Assembly (NCBI GenBank): GCA_028386065.3
Contig: JAKUCV010004208.1
Coordinates: 233,969 to 297,968, forward strand
From: Turnera subulata
Lineage: Eukaryota; Streptophyta; Magnoliopsida; Malpighiales; Passifloraceae
Reading direction: 5' to 3'
Length of the DNA stretch: 64,000 nucleotides
The translations under genes and the position numbers were made by a program. The notes below the pieces were generated by a model, which did no database searches, was not told the DNA's origin, and worked only from the letters and a program-made list of their open reading frames with translations. Positions 58,403 through 64,000 of the stretch are shown here, piece by piece (positions within the stretch are counted from its first letter, which is position 1; every line of letters starts with the position of its first letter).

Positions 58403-59098
58403 TTAAACAGTTGTTTTTCTGTTGGGTACAACATTAACCCCGAAACTTTGAGCCTCACTGTTGATGTTGACCCTAACACTATCGTTCCAGGAGAACCACA
58501 TACCACCCATGTTATTTTCTCCAGGTATCTCAAACTGATTCGTTGGAGGAAAACGGAGTCGAATTACTCCATGGTTCTCTACAGGTTGCCACAAGGTTTC
58601 AGTAATCAGTACCATGTTGGGCTTATACTGATTCTTCAGATCCCTTAAGGTACGCACAAAATCTTGGGACCTTCTTGCTACACCCCTGCAATTCCATAGT
58701 AGAAGTCGTACCTTAGGCCATGTAGGTGGTAACCCAGACACTCTTGGGATACTCCGAGCCATCATTGAAACATGATAATAGCTGCTTTAATTCAAAATTT
58801 GACAAGTAGGCTCTAGCTGAAATTCCTGCAGTATATCAGAAATGAAAAACATAATAGAGTTAGCCGAGCCATAAAAGAAAGCCCTTAGATTGCTTTGGTC
58901 CTCTAGGAAGAATGTTTCTTCCATAGGAGTTACAAAGAACCTAGATGAATATAGTTCATCAACAAAAACTAAACGAGGGATTCTTGCGAGTTCACTCAGT
59001 AATTCCTCTTGCTGTTCATTAACCATACTATAAGCTAGTCTATTCCTCCTTCCTAGAGAGGCACCCTCAACAAAGAAAACAGTAGCTGGGGAAGGCAT
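58403..59098 (-). pseudogene. Copia-2 copy of antisense gene A, one nonsense codon
   Basis: From ATG at 59098 to the stop at 58403 the frame is continuous for 231 codons except one TAA at 58789-58787. It keeps F-F-V-E-G, R-L-V-F-V-D-E-L-Y-S-S-R-F-F, W-N-C-R-G-V-A-R-R-S and L-I-T-E-T. Overall it is clearly homologous to SG2 gene A, with most identical residues coded by different codons. It is antisense to Copia-2 and lies between the gag remnant and the pol remnant. A TATA box precedes it. Like the SG copies it ends after the first part of the endonuclease-like domain. Confidence 0.8.
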
Positions 59099-59147
59099 TT
59101 TTCTTGTCTTGTTGAGTTTTCTGAATCTTCCTGTTTCTACCACTCTC

Positions 59148-59155
59148 TTTTTATA
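59148..59155 (-). promoter_or_regulatory. TATA box of the Copia-2 gene A copy
   Basis: TATAAAAA on the minus strand, 50-57 bp before the ATG. The upstream 180 bp (to about 59330) still match the SG1 upstream region, for example CAGTTTTTCAAA and AAACTCCAAA words. Confidence 0.55.
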
Positions 59156-59384
59156 GTCTGAGCTTAGAAAGCAAGGTGTCAGTTTTTCAAAACGTGGACC
59201 CTTTTTCTGTCTTCGAAAAGATCCAGAAGATTTTTTGGTAATTAAAATTTTGCATTATTTGTCAGTAAACTCCAAAGTTTTTCAATCTTCGAGGATTTTC
59301 TTTCGGAAAAGTTTTCCGCCACATCTAATTATTGTCCAATAATTCTAATCTTTTTTTATATGAGTGGCAGAAATAAGCCTAAAA

Positions 59385-59590
59385 TTGACACATGTATAGC
59401 AGCCTGAAGCTGGCACATACATAGCAGCCAGAAGCTAGCAATTTTAAGTTATTAAATACACAATATTCGAGTAATTGAAACTTACCATATCCAGCCAGAA
59501 GCTGGAATGCACTAGCCTGAAGCTAGCAATTTTAAGTGTTTAAATACACAGTTTGCACAGCCTGAAGCTGAGATCAACTAGAAGTTGATT
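59385..59590 (+). repeat. Expanded AGCC(T/A)GAAGCTGG-type repeats in Copia-2
   Basis: Seven or so copies of a 13-bp word, in part within a larger duplication with AGCAATTTTAAGT and AAATACACA. Copia-1 has only two copies at 22627-22653. Confidence 0.7.
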
Positions 59591-59599
59591 ATTGGATAT

Positions 59600-62110
59600 C
59601 TTGTTTGGCATGACCGGTTGGGCCATCCCGGATCAATAATGATGCACGAAATTTATTTGGTTATTCATTGAAAAACCGAAAGTTTTTACAATAAATGAAT
59701 TTCCATGTGTTAGTTTGCTGCGAAAATTAATTGTTTGGCCTTCCTAAGATGAGGTTGGCCTAGAATCACCAGTAAGTTTGGGAATAATTCAGGGACATGT
59801 ACGCGGACTGATAAATCCGCCGTGTTGACCATCTAGGTAATTTTTACGATGCATCGACTAGATGGTCTATTGTGTGCTTATTGGACGCAAGTTGGCATTT
59901 TGCGCACTTATTTTAATGATTAAGCCACTTGCGGGTACACATTCCTAGTTATGTTATAAGACTATATGTCTAGATAATACTGGTATATTTCTTCAATGGA
60001 TAATGTATATCATTGGAAATAAATCCAAACCGATCTGGGTGAATATTTTCAATTGATTACAAGACCATTGTTAATGAAATATTACTGTTTGAGAAAATGA
60101 TATTTTACATGCAGCAGTACTTGTGTGCATCAAGCCAACAAGTTATCATAAGATCTCCTCATTTATTGGTTCATGGTCACAAACCCATCTCTGGACCTTT
60201 TATTGTTCAGTATATGTATATAATGCTCCACCACAACATAGTAAAATTGGTCCTTAAAGAAGACTGAGAATATATGTTGTATATGTTGGGTATGTTGGTT
60301 ATTAATTAAATGAAAGAGTTTACCCAACATAAAGAGGAGGATATAAGCAGCTGGATTAAGATAGATCAAGATATTATTGAAATGCATTATCAATGTATGA
60401 TTGTTGATCCTCAAACAAATTAGTGTGAACCTGAAGTTCAAAAGATGATTCATTTGCAGAAAAAAATTGATATGCAATTGCCAGACACACAAAGTGACCA
60501 AAACTTATATACCAGCTGCAAATGCTCTTGTTCAAATTAATGTTCCAGAAGAACAAGTATAATATGCAAATGAATCTAAAATGTGCCAGAAGCGTAGAAT
60601 ATACTCGGTTCCAACAGAAAACACTAGAGAAAAAGGAGCAAAGAGATAAGATGGCCCCAGTAAGAAAATAAGGCTTCCAGTAGAGGTTCATATTAAAAAT
60701 CCTCCAGAAGAGGTTTTTCTGACACAATTGATAAGGTTCCAGAAGAAACACAGATACAAATGAAAATGACGAGATCTCAATCAATTATTCAGTGTCAGAA
60801 ATAAGATGGAACCGACGTGAATTAACCGTCGACGAAATATTTACTTTATATAGCGCTAAATATTATGAAAGAAAATGAGGATCATGAACCTACATCTATT
60901 AATGAATGTAGGCGTAGAATGATTGGCCAAAAAATAGAAAAGACATAATTAAGGCTGTATTAGACTCGCTTGTGAAGCGAGAAATTTTCGGACCTGTAGT
61001 TCGTACACCAGATGGTGTAAAATTGGTCGGTTATAAAATGGGTATTTGTGCGGAAAAGAAAATAAGTAGTGAGATATAACGCACGGTTTGTAGCACAAGA
61101 TTTTACTCAAGCAACCTGGTATTAATTGTGAGGAGATATACTCCCCTGTGGTGGATGCAATTATTTTTGATAAGTCTGGCATTATATGAAAAGAAATTAG
61201 AAATGCATCTAATAGATGCTCTTACAGCCTATATTTTTATGGATCCATAATTCATGACATATGCATGAGAATCCCTGAAGGATTCAAGTTGCTTGAAGCA
61301 ACGAATTCCCGAAAATATATTTAATTAAATTGATCTTTAGATGTTTTGAACCATTTTGAGTATCTATATTATAATAATTCTAGCATATATGCTCTATGTA
61401 TTTTATTTAATTAGTTCATATGTGAATTAATTATTATCATCGTTGATGATTAATGGTTTAGATATTATTATTGTGATCTAAATATTATTGGAACTCCTGA
61501 AGATGTTTCCAAATGTCGTGCTATATTTTAAGAAAGAATTTGAGATGAAAGATCTCATAAAAGAATTAGACTGGACCTGAAGTACCATATGGTCCTGAAG
61601 TACCATATCATAGTGCAATATATTTTGCTAGTAATATAAAGCCTGAAGCTTTGCCATAAACTTGTTAGCAAAATTTCATTTTGCTCTAAATTTTCATAAA
61701 GCCTGGAGCTCTCTATTATCTTGAAGTATAATGAACATGTAATTATTTTAACCTTGTAAGTCTAAGGAGACAATAGTTTGTTTTGCAGATGCAGATCATA
61801 CATTTGATTCACATAATGTGCAAAGCAGATACCTGAAGTATCATGACAAGCACAAAATAAAGCATTGTTGTTACCACTTTGGATAATGCAGAAACTAGTC
61901 GAGACAGTGCTTGGCTAAGTTCGATGAAGCTGCTATATCATTGCGACCACAAAAGCAAGATAGCAAGGAAGATATTCCAACAACAAATGAAAATAATGTT
62001 GCCTGCATTGAAGGAGTGGCGTATCAAAAGTAATCGGACAAAGCAAATGTCACCAATAGTTGACAATGAGGATTGGCATGCGATGATATCAAGAAATCAA
62101 GAGAGGCCAA
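59600..62110 (+). pseudogene. Copia-2 pol remnant (integrase to RNase H)
   Basis: Starts with the GAG-pre-integrase word coding W-H-D-R-L-G-H-P, then the integrase core (about 59750-60110, the part hidden by N in Copia-1), the integrase C-terminus, the reverse transcriptase (about 60940-61560) and traces of RNase H ending near 62090. Dense indels and stops leave no useful frame. Confidence 0.75.
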
Positions 62111-62254
62111 AATGAGGGGGAGTAGAATACGCACTGCACTCTTTTTTTCCTTCACCAAATTTTTATCCCACTGGGTTTTTCTTGGTAAGGTTTTTAATAA
62201 GGCAGTATTCCCTAAGCGTATTCTACCTAATACACAATGATATTTAAGGAGGAG

Positions 62255-62487
62255 TGTTATAAAATTAAGACATGTGAATGTCATTGTATGACTGTACCTA
62301 CCTATTTTCTATTGTATTTATATAACATCACAGAAGCAATAAAGATACATATAGATATTGTTCTTCGTTTCTCAGCTTCCTCTTCCAGCCCTTCTCTGCT
62401 TCCTCTTCCACCTTCTCTGCTTCCTCTTCCATTTCATTTTCTACAAAATGAAAATTATCACAGTTATTAAACTTTAAATTTATAACA
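62255..62487 (+). repeat. Copia-2 3' LTR (233 bp)
   Basis: Preceded by the purine tract AAGGAGGAG and followed by TTTTC. Confidence 0.9.
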
Positions 62488-62621
62488 TTTTCTCTATTAT
62501 CCTAAGACCATGCCGAAACCTAAATCCGGCACTAAAGCTCAAAGCCCAAGCCCACTTAAAACAAAAAATTTTTAGTTTTGAGAAAGGATGTATGTGAACA
62601 TACTTTGATTTGGCATTTTCC

Positions 62622-62690
62622 AGCGGATTGCTGGGGTTTTAATTAAGTCTATCCATTGGATTGCTGGGGTTTTAATACAATCTATCCACC
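62622..62690 (+). repeat. Short tandem duplication
   Basis: GGATTGCTGGGGTTTTAAT followed by TCTATCCA occurs twice, 36 bp apart. Confidence 0.75.
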
Positions 62691-62984
62691 TGAACTTTCA
62701 GTCAAACCACACTAATCCCTGAAAAAAAAACCCAGTATTTGACCCCCTGAACTTTGCAATTTCTCATTTTAACTCATCTCTGTTAGGGCTTTTATGTTTG
62801 TATTAGTTGATTTAACGAATTGCATAGATGATTGACACGTGGCAAGATCTTAATTGTGTAATTTTTTTATCATTTCATTCTTTAAGAAAATTATAAAGAA
62901 AAGAAAACAAGAAAAAAAAAAACTTAGCAATTTAAAAAATTCCCATCCCATCTTCTCCCTATCTCTTCACCATCACCACCACTA

Positions 62985-63112
62985 CCACCACCACCCGCCG
63001 CTCCTTCACTGTGCGTGTTGCCCGAGGCAAATTCGAGAGGAGAAAGCCCCACCTCAACATCGGCACAATCGGCCTCGTCGACCATGGCAAGACCATCCTC
63101 ACCGTCAACCCA
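62985..63112 (+). pseudogene. Fragment of a nuclear gene for chloroplast elongation factor Tu
   Basis: One frame reads [16 protein letters not shown], then [12 protein letters not shown], then D-H-G-K-T. This is the end of the transit peptide and the first GTP-binding motif of plant plastid EF-Tu, with G-L-V-D-H-G-K-T-I instead of the usual G-H-V-D-H-G-K-T-T. The match stops near 63112. It is far too short to be functional. Confidence 0.8.
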
Positions 63113-63584
63113 GAACCCAACAAAATATCGCAACCCAGTTACTAACCGGTTCAAACCTAGCATATACACAAAAATAATTTACAAATCGAAAGGTATGAGA
63201 GAGAGGGTTAGTTCTTACCGTATAACCCACCATACTCGAATCTTCAGTTCGCTTCCTCACTAAAGCCCACACCTACAGACACTACCCTCACTCAATACAA
63301 GGATCCAAGCAACTCCATCTCCGGCTTGGTCAGACTAAACCAGTAACACCTGGCCGTGAACACGATACACTCGGTCGTGCTCGGAATTGACCTCGACTAC
63401 TGGCCGGGGACTGGTCGCTCCTCGATCCAACTCACCTAGATTCTCCACCCGTGAATCTATCACTGCTCAAAAGGGGATAGAGGAAGGAATGCGTTCAGCT
63501 CATTCGCTTTGAGGTGTTGGGCATGTCGCAGCAACCCTCATTAATGGTGGCAGTGAATGTTTCGTGAGGGAAGAGAGTGTGAGG
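63113..63584. other. Unassigned interior of the TIR candidate
   Basis: Moderately GC-rich, possibly further captured host DNA (63300-63480), not identified. Confidence 0.35.
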
Positions 63585-63752
63585 GTTGCAGAAGAAAAAA
63601 GAAAAAGAAAGGAAGAAAGAGAAAAAGAAAAGAAAAGAAAAGAAAAGAAATGCCGGGTGGAAAAGAAGAAAAGAGGAAAAAAAAAAAGAAGACGGAAAAA
63701 AAAGGAAAAGAAGAAGCCAAAAGAAAAAAAGAAGAAAGAAAAAAGGTAAAAA
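63585..63752. repeat. Purine-rich low-complexity tract
   Basis: A/G runs with GAAAA units; frames over it are Lys/Glu-rich artefacts. Confidence 0.85.
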
Positions 63753-64000
63753 GTGGATACAAATCAACGGTGCCGAACCATCCACGTGTCTAATATCTAC
63801 GAACTCCGTTAATTTGGAATCGGTCCAACCAAAAAATTGAACCGAAAAATAATAAAATTTAAGAGGTGAAATATCAATTTTTTTTTTAGAGGGTAGGTGG
63901 AGTTTAACCGAAAGTTCTAAAATGTATTGAATCCAATTGCTGGGTACTTGTCCTCTTTGAGTTGATCTTTCAACACAACCAAGCAAACGGACATTATTAT

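Larger units (their letters stand above)
56065..62487 (+). mobile_element. Copia-2: decayed Ty1/copia element carrying an antisense passenger gene
   Basis: LTRs of 233 bp (56065-56297, 62255-62487) start TGTTATAAAA and end TTATAACA. The target duplication TTTTC is at 56060-56064 and 62488-62492. About nine differences separate the LTRs. The interior is related to Copia-1: same primer-binding word, the leader word GCTGAAAGATTTATCGAGTAAG, gag, pol and the region before the 3' LTR. It is full of indels and stops. Two modules are not copia-like: a GC-rich leader (56395-57010) and the antisense gene A copy (58403-59098). Confidence 0.9.
62680..63945. mobile_element. Candidate Pack-type TIR element with a captured EF-Tu fragment
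   Basis: The left 110 bp (from about ACTTTCAGTCAAACC) and the reverse complement of the right 120 bp (ACTTTCGGTTAAACT...) share order and words: an A-run at the same distance, ATTTCTCAT/ATTTCACCT-like words, and GACACGTGG near 62837 matching CCACGTGTC near 63781 in reverse. No target duplication was found, so the edges and superfamily are unsure. The interior holds the EF-Tu fragment and a purine tract. Confidence 0.45.

Noticed and set aside
63557..63840. Lys/Glu-rich frames at the right end
   Set aside because: Pure purine low-complexity DNA; all three frames are open for that reason.

Overview
The window is nuclear DNA of a flowering plant, most likely a eudicot. The evidence is spliced genes with GT-AG introns, a plant-type choline transporter-like gene, a polyubiquitin gene with a leader intron, plant hAT, LINE, Ty1/copia, Ty3/gypsy and Cassandra-type elements, and AT-rich intergenic DNA. 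Only two host genes are clear: a ten-exon CTL1/CHER1-type gene (27694-33917, +) and a small, damaged polyubiquitin gene (36016-36517, +). Most of the rest is transposable-element DNA in several nested layers.

Layout. 1-189 holds the end of an open frame built of 21-bp (7-codon) repeats. 653-1865 is a hAT-type element with perfect 16-bp terminal inverted repeats (TIRs) and an 8-bp target duplication. A Ty1/copia element (Copia-1) runs 2227-26123 with target duplication GTTGC; its 5' LTR is split by about 18 kb of foreign DNA. That DNA is a non-autonomous Ty3/gypsy-like element, called SG1 here (2436-20473, +). SG1 is itself interrupted by a second member of the family in opposite orientation, SG2 (6350-14917, -, target duplication CGAGA). 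After the two host genes comes a nearly intact L1-type LINE (36689-42780, -) with a 17-bp target duplication. Next are a hAT fragment that keeps a transposase dimerisation domain, a 580-bp hAT MITE, and a decayed Tat-like gypsy element (about 46560-54640). The Tat remnant is broken by a 3.26-kb solo LTR and by a 3-kb long-TIR element that holds GAA-type microsatellites and a Cassandra solo LTR with its 5S-derived segment. A second Ty1/copia element (Copia-2) occupies 56065-62487 (target duplication TTTTC). The right end holds a candidate TIR element carrying a fragment of a nuclear gene for chloroplast EF-Tu.

Most interesting system. SG1 and SG2 have LTRs of about 3.4 kb (2.9 kb for one deleted copy) and no gag or pol. 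Their short internal region instead carries genes antisense to the element, with TATA boxes upstream, and a poly(A) signal after at least one. The main antisense gene encodes about 227 residues: a novel N-terminal domain joined to the first part of a LINE-type endonuclease domain. A diverged copy of this gene, again antisense and again with a TATA box, lies inside Copia-2, which belongs to a different retrotransposon superfamily. Between the gypsy and copia copies most codon differences are synonymous, so the protein was under selection although every copy here is now broken. A second antisense gene (125 residues, basic patch plus helical C-terminus) is open in SG2. I infer a passenger gene module that travels in non-autonomous LTR retrotransposons and has crossed between superfamilies.

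All similarities were judged by reading the sequence; no database search was run. Divergences given as counts are by-eye counts.
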